The position numbers were made by a program, and so were the translations under genes. From Siphonobacter sp. BAB-5405 (GTDB taxonomy: Bacteria > Bacteroidota > Bacteroidia > Cytophagales > Spirosomataceae), in contig NZ_NJAG01000036.1 in NCBI RefSeq assembly GCF_002872335.1, positions 124,001-188,000 on the forward strand: a stretch of DNA of 64,000 bases, in the 5' to 3' direction. The notes beneath the pieces are model-generated. The model ran no database searches and was not told where the DNA came from. It worked only from the letters and a program-made list of their open reading frames with translations. Shown piece by piece: positions 15,675 to 24,889 of this stretch. Position 1 is the first letter of the stretch. Each line of letters opens with the position of its first letter.

Positions 15675-18209
15675 TCAGGCCGGGAAAAAAACGTGGAAGG
15701 TGGCTCCCTGTCCGGGTTCACTTTCGGCAGTAATGGCTCCCTGATGATTTTCCATGACTCGCTGACAAATGGCCAGTCCAATGCCCGTTCCCTTGTACTG
15801 CTGTCGGGTATGCAGTCGCTGAAAAACTTCGAATAAACGCTCGGCGTACTGCGGCTCAAAACCAATACCCTGGTCGGCTACGCTGATGCGATAATACCGC
15901 GGAGCCTTCAGCACGGTTTGCAGTTCCGGGGGTAAACCACCGGATGGAATCAGTTGCGAATACACGTGAATACGCGGAATCTCTCCGGCTTTGACAAACT
16001 TCAAGGCATTGGAAAGCAGGTTCTGAAACAATTGCCGAAGCTGACTCTCATCCCCCAGCAAAGCCGGTAACGGATCAATCTGTAAGTCCGCTTTCGTTTC
16101 CTGTAGACGTATTTCCAGCGATTCCAGTACGCGGGCTAATACTCGCTGTAACGAAACAATCATTTTTTCGTCCTGATCGACGGCCAGCCGTGAAAAGGCC
16201 AGTAGGTCCTGAATCAGGGTGGACATTTGTTCGCCGGATTTGGTAATTTTTGACAGGATGGTCAGACCCTGTTCATCCAGTCGGTCCGCGTATTTCTTTT
16301 CAATGAGTGTACTGAAGGCCTGAATTTTCCGCAGCGGTTCCTGTAAATCGTGACTGGCTACGTAAGCGAACTGCTTCAAACGATCATTGGAAAGATGCAG
16401 TAGTCGATTCAGCTGCGTCATTTCCTCCAGATGCGTCGATAGGATTTCGTTGCTTTTCACTACTTCTTCGCTACTGGCCTGCAACTCTTCATTCACGGCG
16501 GCTAATTCCTCGGTGCGTTTTTGTACTTCGTTTTCCAGTGTGTTTTGTAACGCCCGTTCCAGCGTAATATCACGGGCTGTACCTAGAAAACGATGGACCT
16601 CGCCTTTTGCATTCCTGTAGTGCTGACCGATAACCTGAATGGCCTGGGCATGACCCGTCTCCGCATTCAGGATTCGATATTCGGCCTCAAACCGACCGTT
16701 GGATTCCGGACTTAAGGATTGCTCCCATAACCGGGTGAGATGACTCCGATCATCGGGATGTACCATGGACCAGGCTTTTTCCAGGGAAATTTCCGTATGA
16801 GATAGGCCAAACTTACGGGCGTACTTTTCAGAGGTGTACATCTGGCCTTTCGCAAGATCAATAGTCCAGGTGGTCAATTCCGCCAGTTCAATGGCATCCC
16901 GCAAAGCCGCTTCACTTTCTTCGAGTGCCTGGCGGCTAACAACCGTTGGCGTAACATCCTGAATGATACCCGAAATCGAAATGGGTTGCCCTTTTTCCGT
17001 CAGAACCTGTCCCATGGAATGCAGGTAACGCAAGTGGCCATTCTGGCGACTGATGACCCGGTAGGTGACATTGTGATAACCACCCTGCTTACCCGCGATG
17101 GAATCTTCAATCGCCTGGATCGTTTTTTCACGGTCCTGTTCGTGAATGAGTTGAAAAACTTCGTCGAGTGGGTACTCCTTGCTGGGTAACTCAAACCAGT
17201 CCATGATTTGCTGAGCGTGCGTAGAGATGCGACTCGCTAGATCTACCTTAAAGCTACCCAGGTTTCCAATCGCTAAGGCTAGTTCCAGATCACGGCTTTT
17301 ATTCAATAGTTCCTGCTGGGCGTGCACCTGCGAAGTGACGTCCTGACAAAAGACGATGACACCCGTGATCGTACCATCCTGCTCGCGATACGGCTGATAA
17401 ACCAGATTTAAAAAGCCCTGTCTGGTCCCGTTTTCAACCTGTATCTGATACGGTTGTTCGTAGAGGTACATGGGTTCGCCGGATTGCATAACTCCCTGTA
17501 TTATAGTCTGAAAAGGGTCAGTTGCTTCGGGAATAATCTCAAACAAAGGATGATGCAGAAGCTCCTCAACCGTACGGTTCACCAGTCGGGCGTAGGCTTC
17601 ATTGACAATCGTTACCCGCAGCGATTCCCCGGTCAGAACAATAATGCCCGCCGTAGCCTGACGAATCAGATTTTGGAAACGTTGCTCAGAAACAGCAAGT
17701 TGCTGAACCGTCAGCACTTTCTGTGTAGTCTCCGTACACGCCACAAATACGCCCCGTACCTGACCCTTTTCGTCTTTAACGGGACTGTAGCTGTAGGTCC
17801 AGTACACGGGTTCCATTTTTCCGTTCCGATAGATGGGCAAAAGCTGATCTTCCTCCCAGGTTGCTTCGCCACCCGCCATGATGGCGTTGAGCCGGGGACC
17901 ATTAAACGCCCACACTTCCGGCCAAATGTCTTCGCCGCGGCTGCCAAGTACCGCTGGATGTTTACCCGTAACGCCCAGACTGGGTCGGTAGGCGTCGTTG
18001 TAAAAGCAGATATAGTCGGGTCCCCAGTAAAGAAACATGGGAAACTTGGAGTTCAGTAAAATACCCAGACTGATACACAAGCTGGCTGGCCAGGTATCCG
18101 GGGTTCCGAGCGAGGTCTTCGACCAGTCGAACTGCCGGGTAAGTTGACCCATTTCTCCACCTCCTTGTAAAAAGGGAAACGAATCAGTGTAGACGCGGGG
18201 TGAGGTCAT
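15675..18209 (-). CDS. Soluble multi-PAS sensor histidine kinase
   Basis: 844 residues from the ATG at 18209, with no membrane segment, so a cytoplasmic sensor. Four PAS-type modules in order: about 20-140 (FPMFLYWGPDYICFYNDAYRP; this module is common at the N-terminus of Bacteroidota hybrid kinases), 165-285 (RFQNLIRQATAGIIVLTGES), 305-425 (LELALAIGNLGSFKVDLA) and 435-565 (DAIELAELTTWTIDLAKGQM, ending FLGTARDITLERAL). A coiled coil (ELAAVNEELQASSEEVVKSN) then leads into HisKA with phospho-acceptor FAYVASHDLQEPLRKIQAF, then HATPase_c with N-box FQNLLSNALKF, G1 VADQGIGF and G2 KGTGIGLAICQRVM. No response regulator is adjacent. An 11-bp inverted repeat lies about 70 bases upstream. Confidence 0.93.
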   Translation of the reverse strand: MTSPRVYTDSFPFLQGGGEMGQLTRQFDWSKTSLGTPDTWPASLCISLGILLNSKFPMFLYWGPDYICFYNDAYRPSLGVTGKHPAVLGSRGEDIWPEVWAFNGPRLNAIMAGGEATWEEDQLLPIYRNGKMEPVYWTYSYSPVKDEKGQVRGVFVACTETTQKVLTVQQLAVSEQRFQNLIRQATAGIIVLTGESLRVTIVNEAYARLVNRTVEELLHHPLFEIIPEATDPFQTIIQGVMQSGEPMYLYEQPYQIQVENGTRQGFLNLVYQPYREQDGTITGVIVFCQDVTSQVHAQQELLNKSRDLELALAIGNLGSFKVDLASRISTHAQQIMDWFELPSKEYPLDEVFQLIHEQDREKTIQAIEDSIAGKQGGYHNVTYRVISRQNGHLRYLHSMGQVLTEKGQPISISGIIQDVTPTVVSRQALEESEAALRDAIELAELTTWTIDLAKGQMYTSEKYARKFGLSHTEISLEKAWSMVHPDDRSHLTRLWEQSLSPESNGRFEAEYRILNAETGHAQAIQVIGQHYRNAKGEVHRFLGTARDITLERALQNTLENEVQKRTEELAAVNEELQASSEEVVKSNEILSTHLEEMTQLNRLLHLSNDRLKQFAYVASHDLQEPLRKIQAFSTLIEKKYADRLDEQGLTILSKITKSGEQMSTLIQDLLAFSRLAVDQDEKMIVSLQRVLARVLESLEIRLQETKADLQIDPLPALLGDESQLRQLFQNLLSNALKFVKAGEIPRIHVYSQLIPSGGLPPELQTVLKAPRYYRISVADQGIGFEPQYAERLFEVFQRLHTRQQYKGTGIGLAICQRVMENHQGAITAESEPGQGATFHVFFPA

Positions 18210-18280
18210 AATTACGAATAACAATCAATACTTTCGTTGAAGGGAGAAATGAATTGATCCTAACGTTGAAAAGGAACAAC

Positions 18281-18310
18281 TACCTCAAGAATGATTTGTT
18301 TCTTGAGGTA
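18281..18310. promoter_or_regulatory. Perfect 11-bp inverted repeat upstream of the PAS kinase
   Basis: TACCTCAAGAA (18281-18291) and TTCTTGAGGTA (18300-18310) with an 8-base spacer. It lies 71 bases upstream of the kinase start. The rest of 18210-18662, between the kinase and the acylase, holds no convincing gene. It may be an operator, or the terminator of the acylase gene at 18663 although no long T-run follows. Confidence 0.45.
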
Positions 18311-18662
18311 AGTCCACTACTAAAAAACCGTACAGGGGCGTGTTTTAAGTGAAGAACGAATGCATTCACGCATCATTCAGGTCTCTTTGGGGAAGACAGT
18401 AAACAAGCGATAAGTAACGGGTGGAGAGCTAGCGTACTTGGATCATTGAAGAATGGGAAGAATAGTGCGGAAGATCTGGAAAAAAACCATTGTTTCCGGT
18501 GTAACCTTCGTTAGGCTGGAACGTACCGTTTTCAAAGCCGAATCCCCGATCCAGCTTTGAAAGCGGTGTAATTTATAGAGCAGGCAATCGAAGAAAAGAA
18601 AGCCTCGATTAGAAAGGGCTGCAATCCTTTCGTTGAGAAAACGCAGCATCAACCACTTGGGG

Positions 18663-21059
18663 TCAGGGCGTAAGCAAGGTCGTTCGATCAGCTACGCTTT
18701 TGATTTTTTCTTTGTTGAAATACACCGGGAAGTACTCCCCCCGATTCCATTTGTCGAACAAATCCCGGTAATGCGGATCTTCGGGATTTTCGGATTGCCC
18801 CGGACTATTTACGCCCAGCGTCTTATCCCAGTTTTCGGTATCTACCAGGATTCGGAACGAAGCTCCGTGCGTCTGATTCAACGTATTGCCCGAATTGTTG
18901 ATTGTCTCCGCATTGCCACCCCGGGCAATTGGACCCAGGTTGATTTTCTGTTGCATTGCGGGACTTACCCAGTCACTAAAGGCATGCGTGATGGTAATGT
19001 GTTTGTTAGTAGTCTGCCCATATGCCCAGTTCTTGGAATCTTTGCCTAACCGTTTGGTCAATACCGTCAGGGCTTCCTGCAAGGCCGTGGTTACTACCTG
19101 ATTCCGGGTTTCGAGGGGTGTAGAGCCAAAAACTTCCGGCGGCGGCGTGAGCAGATAGTCGATCAGAACTTTCGTAGAAAGCTTTCTGAAATGAGCCTGA
19201 GCGGCTTTGGGTACTGCTTTTTCGTACACGTAGTCCCGCAGTTGGTTTTCCCATTCGACGTAAATGGCCGCTTCTATGGATTCCGGGTTCAACCGGAAAT
19301 CCCAGTTTTGCAGCAGGCTTACGGCTTTCTGAATCGATTCCTCGTTCGAAGGAAAAGCAAATTTCAGCAGCGGTACCAGCGTGCGGGCGGGAATGGACAG
19401 AACATCATTCTGTAACTGCGAAAAATCACTCAGATTGAACCGTTTACTACTGCCCAGCACTTCTTCCAGCCGATCGGTTCGGTACGGAGTTGACCATTCC
19501 CAACCGAGGGCCGTACGGGGTTGGTAGTCAGGCGAGGTAAGGTTACTATTGGCCGAGGCAATGAAGCCTTTGGCGGGGTCGCTCAGGTGCGGTAACTGCT
19601 GGATGGGCAGATAACCCTCCCATTCAAATCGTCCGTCGCCGGGGACGGGTACCAGTCCGGACCAGTTGGGGCGAATGGGTGCTAACGTTGAAACCTGCCA
19701 GCCGATATGCCCTTTACGATCGGCCCAGATCATGTTGAGCGACGGAAGCCGGGCGAAGGAGCAAGCCTCGCGAAACTCGTCCCAGCTTTTCGACTGATTC
19801 ATACGAAGACTTGCCAGATAAGGGGCACAACCCACGTCCATCCAGCCCGCTCGCACGGCGTAAGCTTTATTGGCTTTTGCGTCTTCGAACACCACCGGAC
19901 CGTGACGGGTGTATTTCAACTGTACCACCTGCGGTTGCTGACCTTTAACGGGGATTGTATCCGTCACGATTTTCATCGCCACCCACTGCCCTTTGTATCG
20001 ATATTGATTCGGGTTTTGCGGGTTGAGATCGTACACGTACAGATCCTCGCAGTCCGATCCCGAGATGGTCAGTCCCCAGGCTCCGTAGTCATTATGACCG
20101 ATGGATACGCCGGGTAACGTCGGTTCGCCGGCTCCTACCACATTCCAGCCCGGAGCGTTGAGGTGAATCCAGTACCGCAGGGAAGGCGTAGACTGCGTAC
20201 GGTGCGGATCATTGGCTAACATCGGGAAATGACTTTGCGACTTTTCGCCGCTCAGCGTCCAGTTGTTCGATCCCACGTATTCTTTTTCCGTTTCGTACCA
20301 GTCCAGAAAGTCAAAGGTCTTTCCTACATCAGAGCCCGGTTTTTTAAAGCGTAAGGGAGCCCGGAAGGCATTGTACAGGCCCAGAATATCCTGCATTAGG
20401 GCGGCACCGTCTACTCCCTTCTCCAGTGTAAGTTTCGGTTCGGACGCGGGCGTACGCGTGGGGTGAAACCAGTTGAGTTCCCGGGTTTTTTCTTCCCCCA
20501 TGACGTGAACCTGCCGCCCAAAACTCAACTCACTTGTGAGGTTGGCAATCAGGCCCTGGTGGCGACTGATAACGACCTCCGGCGTCCAGAATCCGGGTAC
20601 GCTTTTCAGTAATTTAAACTCGAAGGAAAGCTTGCTCGTATCCTTCCGGACCTCAGCTATCCGGGCATTCACACCCGCGGTGTAGGCGGTAATGATGAGT
20701 TTACCCCTGGGATGATAATGAGCGAATTCCTGGTCGAGGTTCTGACGAAACTTAAACAATCGCGTACCCAGATCCCGTTTCAACTCCGAAGGTCCCAGCC
20801 ACTCGGCGACGGTACCCGTGGCCTGCCTCCGCCAAAGCTCCAGCTGAAACAGGCGGTCCGTAGCGGCGACGTAGCCCTGGGCAAAAAAGAGATCATGGTC
20901 ATTTTTAGCGTAAATGTGCGATACCCCCCATTGGTCCCGAATGATCTCCACGGACTGTTGCAGACCGGGCATTTTCAGCGTCTGGGTTGCCGACTGGCCC
21001 ATCGCCTGTAGCGTGCCGAGTATCCAGATGATGCCCAATAGTAAACGTTTACAATGCAT
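18663..21059 (-). CDS. Penicillin acylase family protein (acylase B)
   Basis: Secreted Ntn-hydrolase, 798 residues, signal peptide to about residue 22 (GIIWILGTLQAMGQS). The alpha-chain region has VEIIRDQWGVSHIYAKNDHD and ATDRLFQLELWRRQATGTVAEWLG. The autoprocessing site and beta-chain nucleophile is Ser264 in YVGSNNWTLSG, followed by LANDPHRTQSTPSLRYWIHL, GVSIGHNDYGAWGLT and the C-terminal region with NSGNTLNQTHGASFRI. These match the family that includes penicillin G, cephalosporin and acyl-homoserine-lactone acylases; the substrate cannot be chosen from sequence. It is the last gene of a minus-strand trio: acylase A, S9 hydrolase, acylase B. Confidence 0.92.
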   Translation of the reverse strand: MHCKRLLLGIIWILGTLQAMGQSATQTLKMPGLQQSVEIIRDQWGVSHIYAKNDHDLFFAQGYVAATDRLFQLELWRRQATGTVAEWLGPSELKRDLGTRLFKFRQNLDQEFAHYHPRGKLIITAYTAGVNARIAEVRKDTSKLSFEFKLLKSVPGFWTPEVVISRHQGLIANLTSELSFGRQVHVMGEEKTRELNWFHPTRTPASEPKLTLEKGVDGAALMQDILGLYNAFRAPLRFKKPGSDVGKTFDFLDWYETEKEYVGSNNWTLSGEKSQSHFPMLANDPHRTQSTPSLRYWIHLNAPGWNVVGAGEPTLPGVSIGHNDYGAWGLTISGSDCEDLYVYDLNPQNPNQYRYKGQWVAMKIVTDTIPVKGQQPQVVQLKYTRHGPVVFEDAKANKAYAVRAGWMDVGCAPYLASLRMNQSKSWDEFREACSFARLPSLNMIWADRKGHIGWQVSTLAPIRPNWSGLVPVPGDGRFEWEGYLPIQQLPHLSDPAKGFIASANSNLTSPDYQPRTALGWEWSTPYRTDRLEEVLGSSKRFNLSDFSQLQNDVLSIPARTLVPLLKFAFPSNEESIQKAVSLLQNWDFRLNPESIEAAIYVEWENQLRDYVYEKAVPKAAQAHFRKLSTKVLIDYLLTPPPEVFGSTPLETRNQVVTTALQEALTVLTKRLGKDSKNWAYGQTTNKHITITHAFSDWVSPAMQQKINLGPIARGGNAETINNSGNTLNQTHGASFRILVDTENWDKTLGVNSPGQSENPEDPHYRDLFDKWNRGEYFPVYFNKEKIKSVADRTTLLTP

Positions 21060-21087
21060 ACGCAGGAAGGATTACAGCGGAAAGAAT

Positions 21088-21118
21088 GGAAGAGAGGCCG
21101 GGAAAGCCCCTCTCTTCC
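21088..21118 (-). other. Intercistronic hairpin between S9 hydrolase and acylase B
   Basis: GGAAGAGAGG (21088-21097) pairs with CCTCTCTTCC (21109-21118) around an 11-base loop, in the 70-base gap between the stop of the hydrolase and the start of acylase B. No T-run follows on the minus strand. Partial attenuation or mRNA processing is possible. Confidence 0.5.
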
Positions 21119-21129
21119 GAAGGGGTAAT

Positions 21130-22218
21130 TTATTTAGTTTTCGGGAAATAACTGACCTCGATCAGTTCCTTTACATTCCTGAATTTCTTGTTGGGTTTGA
21201 GGTACTGGGCCAGAAAGTCGTAAATCTTCAGGCGGCTTTCCTTGGCACCGTAGGAATCGATACGGTTGAAGGTATGTCCACCGGGAGCGTCCTTGTAGAT
21301 TTCGTATTCAAATTTCTTCCCATCGGCTTTGAGGGCTTTGATCAGGTGCTCGACTTCCAGTACGTTCACGTCCTCATCGTTGGTATTGGTGTGAATCAGG
21401 AGTGGAGTCTGAAGTTTGTGCGTGTTCCAGGCGGGCGAGCGTTTGCGGTATTCTTCCACGTTTTCATCCGCTGATTTCCCTAAGTGAAAATCCGCTGAAT
21501 AGGCATCCCGGTAGCCCTGACTTTTATAACCCATCCGGGCAATCAGGTCACTTACGGGAACACCCGCGTAACCGACGGCGTAGGCGTTGGGATAATTGAA
21601 GAGATTCAGTAAGGTAATCATTCCGCCGTGACTCCAGCCGAGGATGCCCACCCGACTTTTGTCAATAAAATCGTAGTTTTCGAGCATGTAATCCCGACAA
21701 CTTTTGGTGTCATCCACTTCCAGTCCGCCGTAATCAATCAATTCGTAAAAGCCTCGGCCGTAACCTGTACTACCCCGGTAATCGGGGGCAATGACTACGT
21801 ATTCCTGAGCCGTTAATTCCTTGACAATATGGGCATACGCCGTGTTGAAATTGCTATGGACGCCGCCGTGCGGAAGCACCAGTAAGGGGTACTTTTTGCT
21901 CGGATCGAGTTTCCTGGGAATGAAGACGTATGCTGAAAAACGAACGGGATTTTTAGCTCCCTGTCCCGTGGGATTCTTAATGACGGCTGGGGGTGGCCCC
22001 GTAAGAATTACTTTGTCTACCAAGGCTACATCGCCTACTTTCTGCTCCCAGCTCAGGTCATCAATGCCTTTATCCAGAGCATCGAAGCTGTGCTGGAGAT
22101 TGGATAACTGCTTTTGTAAAGTCGCAATCTGGGCTTCGGGGCTGGCGGGTGTTTTACTTTGGCCCAGGGCCAGGGAGCTGACCAGACAGGCCAGAGCGAT
22201 TCCAGTAATTTTTTTCAT
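21130..22218 (-). CDS. Secreted prolyl-oligopeptidase-type (S9) alpha/beta hydrolase
   Basis: 362 residues from ATG 22218 with signal peptide (KKITGIALACLVSSLALGQS). An alpha/beta-hydrolase catalytic domain follows a short coiled-coil-like stretch (AQIATLQKQLSNLQHSFDAL). Motifs: YPLLVLPHGGVHSNF (oxyanion region), RGSTGYGRGFYELIDYGGLE, typical of S9 peptidases, nucleophile Ser in GILGWSHGGMITLLN, Asp in HTNTNDEDVNVLEVEHL and catalytic His in PGGHTFNRI. The N-terminal beta-propeller of large S9 enzymes is absent. It lies between two penicillin-acylase genes, which suggests a shared role in hydrolysing amides or peptides outside the cell. Confidence 0.88.
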   Translation of the reverse strand: MKKITGIALACLVSSLALGQSKTPASPEAQIATLQKQLSNLQHSFDALDKGIDDLSWEQKVGDVALVDKVILTGPPPAVIKNPTGQGAKNPVRFSAYVFIPRKLDPSKKYPLLVLPHGGVHSNFNTAYAHIVKELTAQEYVVIAPDYRGSTGYGRGFYELIDYGGLEVDDTKSCRDYMLENYDFIDKSRVGILGWSHGGMITLLNLFNYPNAYAVGYAGVPVSDLIARMGYKSQGYRDAYSADFHLGKSADENVEEYRKRSPAWNTHKLQTPLLIHTNTNDEDVNVLEVEHLIKALKADGKKFEYEIYKDAPGGHTFNRIDSYGAKESRLKIYDFLAQYLKPNKKFRNVKELIEVSYFPKTK

Positions 22219-22251
22219 CGATCGCAAAGAGTTGTTAAGTGGTTTTAAAAG

Positions 22252-22294
22252 CACCTAAAGCTTGTAGGATACAATCCCTTACAAGCTTTAGGTG
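22252..22294 (-). terminator. 15-bp perfect inverted repeat, probable terminator or attenuator
   Basis: CACCTAAAGCTTGTA (22252-22266) pairs with TACAAGCTTTAGGTG (22280-22294). Read on the minus strand it follows acylase A and precedes the S9 hydrolase; CTTTTAAAACC follows the stem. The stem is long and perfect, so strong structure is certain; full termination is uncertain because the downstream gene starts only 34 bases on. Confidence 0.6.
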
Positions 22295-22316
22295 TCGATA
22301 TAAATCCTGAACACTA

Positions 22317-22347
22317 CGGCTTGCCTGGATACCATCCGGACAAGCCG
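22317..22347 (-). other. Second hairpin immediately after acylase A
   Basis: CGGCTTG (22317-22323) pairs with CAAGCCG (22341-22347), and the loop itself contains GGAT...ATCC complementarity. It lies 9 bases after the acylase A stop on the minus strand and just before the larger 22252-22294 stem, making a double-hairpin 3' end. Both loops contain GGAT-like/ATCC arms, so the two structures resemble each other. Confidence 0.45.
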
Positions 22348-22355
22348 CCTGTTTA

Positions 22356-24545
22356 CTAATCGCCGGGGTGGTATTTCTTCTCCATGTGTTTCAGGACGTC
22401 TGCTTTGTAGAAGTAAATCTCCTTGTACGTCCCGTCGATATACCCCCGGACCTGATCGGTGTAGTGCGGGGACTTCGGATCGCTGCTGGACCCGCCCGTC
22501 AGAATCGTTTTGGCCCGTAGTCGATCCCCAAACTCAACGGCGGCGACAAAGGTATTGCCCGTAACCCCATAGCGTTTATGCGTTTGGGGTGTTTTACGAC
22601 TCACATAGGCATTGAGCGAACCCATGAATCCGGGCGTGGCGGGAACGGCCCAGCTTGGTTTTTGGTCACTCGGCTCGCCTTCGGTGCGTTGAAAACGGTT
22701 CGCCGTACCCCAGGGTACTTCCCAGGTGCCGTAGTCCTTGTTCAACTCGCTGGCCACCTGAGCCAATGCCAGTACCTGCTCCTTCGCGGAAAGAAATTCA
22801 GTAGTCAGGGCGGCTCCGTTGGTCAGGGAATACTGCTCTTCCGTCGTCAGGGGACGGGGCAGGAGGGCCATGTCCAGCTGGATAATTTTTTCCAGCCAGT
22901 GCACCGTCAGGGTAGTTGCCACCGATTGCGTATCCGTCTTAAAATTCCACTGTTTCAGGACCTCAATCGGACCTTTGAGGATGGATTTTAGAGAATCAGA
23001 AGTTAGGGAGTGGTAGGCGGCGATCAAACTGGGTACGTAACGCTCGCCGCTGGGCAAGTAGGCATCGTAGGAGGCCCGAACGACATCATCCATCGTGGCT
23101 TCTTTGAGGGGTGTCAGTACTTTTACAGCGTGAACCGCCCGTGGCGTATGCCCATCGGGGTGCATGTAGGCGGGAAGTTTCAGAATCTCCTGCGATAATT
23201 CCCCGGCTCCGTACAAGGGCGTCGAATTGCAGTTTTGCAGCCAGCCATTAGCGGGGTTAATGTAGTGAGGAATTTCCGAGAGCTCGTGCGTACCCTGCCA
23301 TTCCGTAGCTGCCGTGGTACCATCCACGGGCCGTTTCCAGTCGAGGAGCGGGTTCTTTCGGGGTACGAAGTTGCCGTGCCAGTACGCAATGTTCCCGTCT
23401 TTATCGGCGTAGAGTACGTTACTGCCCACCATGGCCCGTTTGTTCAGGGCATCGGTGAATTCCTTGATGTTTTTCGCCTTCATCTTCAGCCAGTGCATGG
23501 CCAGCAGGTCGATGTTCGGTTCGTGCGTTTTCAGAGCAATCCAGCGGGTCGCCGTCGCGTAGACGATGGGTCCGTGGTGCGTCCGGTACGTGACCACGTT
23601 GCGGGTTGCTATCCCATCCGCTTTTTTGTAGCGAATTTCGTGAACGGTGCTATCGACGTTTTTCCAGGTACCCTCGTAGCGGTACATGAGTTTTCCGTTT
23701 TTCCGTTGCACGTCTTCGGCGTACAGGTCTTTGGCATCGGAAAGCGAAACTGGATGCATCCAGCCGCAGTATTCATTAAAGCCCTGAAAAATGGGAAATT
23801 GGCCCAGGAAAGGAGCCCCGTACGAATTGAGTCCTTCCTCACTGACCACCTGTATTTCAATCCGGCCGTAGTACTCGGAGTGGGGATTGATGAGCAGAAT
23901 GGGCTTTTTACTTTTCGTTCGGGAAGGTCCCAATACCCAGCCGTTGGAACCGTCGTTTTTGGGCGGTTCAGCCGTAAAACTCCGTCCCGGAATGGCATGC
24001 GTATCGTTCAGGTAAAAAGCCTTAAATCCGCCTCGGCAACGTTACTACCCCCCCATGGCGGGCACGTTGTTCATCAGATTCATCCAGGGTTCTACCCGGG
24101 TAATGAGTTTGGGCTTTACGGCAGGATGCGTGGCCAAGTAGTAGTTAATCCCGGCGGCGTGGGCATCGCAGAGTTTTCGTAACCACTCGGGCGACTGCTG
24201 GTAATACGCTTTGGCCTGCGTCGAGTCAATAAACAGATTAGACCAAAGGTCGCGGAGTAGGGCCGCTTCGCCTTCTACTTCTGCCAGTCGCCCCGTCCGG
24301 CTGATCAGGGAATTTTCAACTTTATCGAAGAACTCTTCACACTGTACGTACATCATGCCAAACACGGCATCGGCGTCGGTCTTCGCGTACACGTGGGGCA
24401 CGCCGTAGGTATCCTTGATAATTTCGATGCGTTTGGCCTGCGTCCGCATGGCCTTTACTTCCTGGGGCGAAAAGGGGCTTTGAGCCAGAACTGGACTCAT
24501 GCTTAAACCCAAACCAATATAGAGGAGAGAAATCTTCGACAGCAT
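22356..24545 (-). pseudogene. Penicillin acylase family protein (acylase A), interrupted by two adjacent stops
   Basis: Second secreted penicillin-acylase-type hydrolase, about 729 residues if read through. Signal peptide MLSKISLLYIGLGLSMSPVLAQ; alpha-chain motif IEIIKDTYGVPHVYAKTDAD; beta-chain nucleophile Ser in NDGSNGWVLG; then NPHSEYYGRIEIQ, FNEYCGWMHPVS and RTHHGPIVYATATRW. The reading frame meets TAG TAA at 24042-24047 and then continues in the SAME frame to 22356. Removing one G from the 7-base run at 24048-24054 and adding one A at 24022-24023 replaces the stops with GGSNVAEADLKAFYLN, a plausible linker. Two compensating homopolymer errors explain this better than two real stops. Otherwise it would be a recent pseudogene. 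Confidence 0.85.
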
Positions 24546-24838
24546 TTTACAACCATTGGTTAGTATGGCTGGTAAAATAAGGTTCGTAAGGCAAAAGCTG
24601 TGATGACTAGAGTACTATTTTGTAATACTTCCTGTTATTGAAATATTATATGGTATTTTAGTTATATCGGACTGATTTCTGTCAAACAAAAATAGGCTTT
24701 CGGGGAAGAATTTCACGAGCAAGACTTACTCGTAATTTGAAGGGAAGAGTTAAATAGAAGTACTGTGCTGGAAGAGCCAGGAAGCAATTGGAAAGCTTAA
24801 GGAAGTAAGTATGGGTATACGATAAAGTGAATAAAAAT

Positions 24839-24884
24839 CGGGTTTCCTGACCACAAAGATCAACCCTTGCAGTCAGGAAACCCG
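24839..24884 (-). terminator. Rho-independent terminator of the SDR gene
   Basis: CGGGTTTCCTGAC (24839-24851) pairs with GTCAGGAAACCCG (24872-24884). On the minus strand the stem is followed by ATTTTTATTC, and it begins 6 bases after the SDR stop. The rest of 24546-24838, upstream of acylase A, is AT-rich and shows no supported gene. Confidence 0.85.
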
Positions 24885-24889
24885 GTAGC

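Noticed and set aside
18443-18652. 69-codon minus-strand frame between the acylase and PAS kinase genes
   Set aside because: Composition and lack of known family do not support it, although the gap has no other gene.
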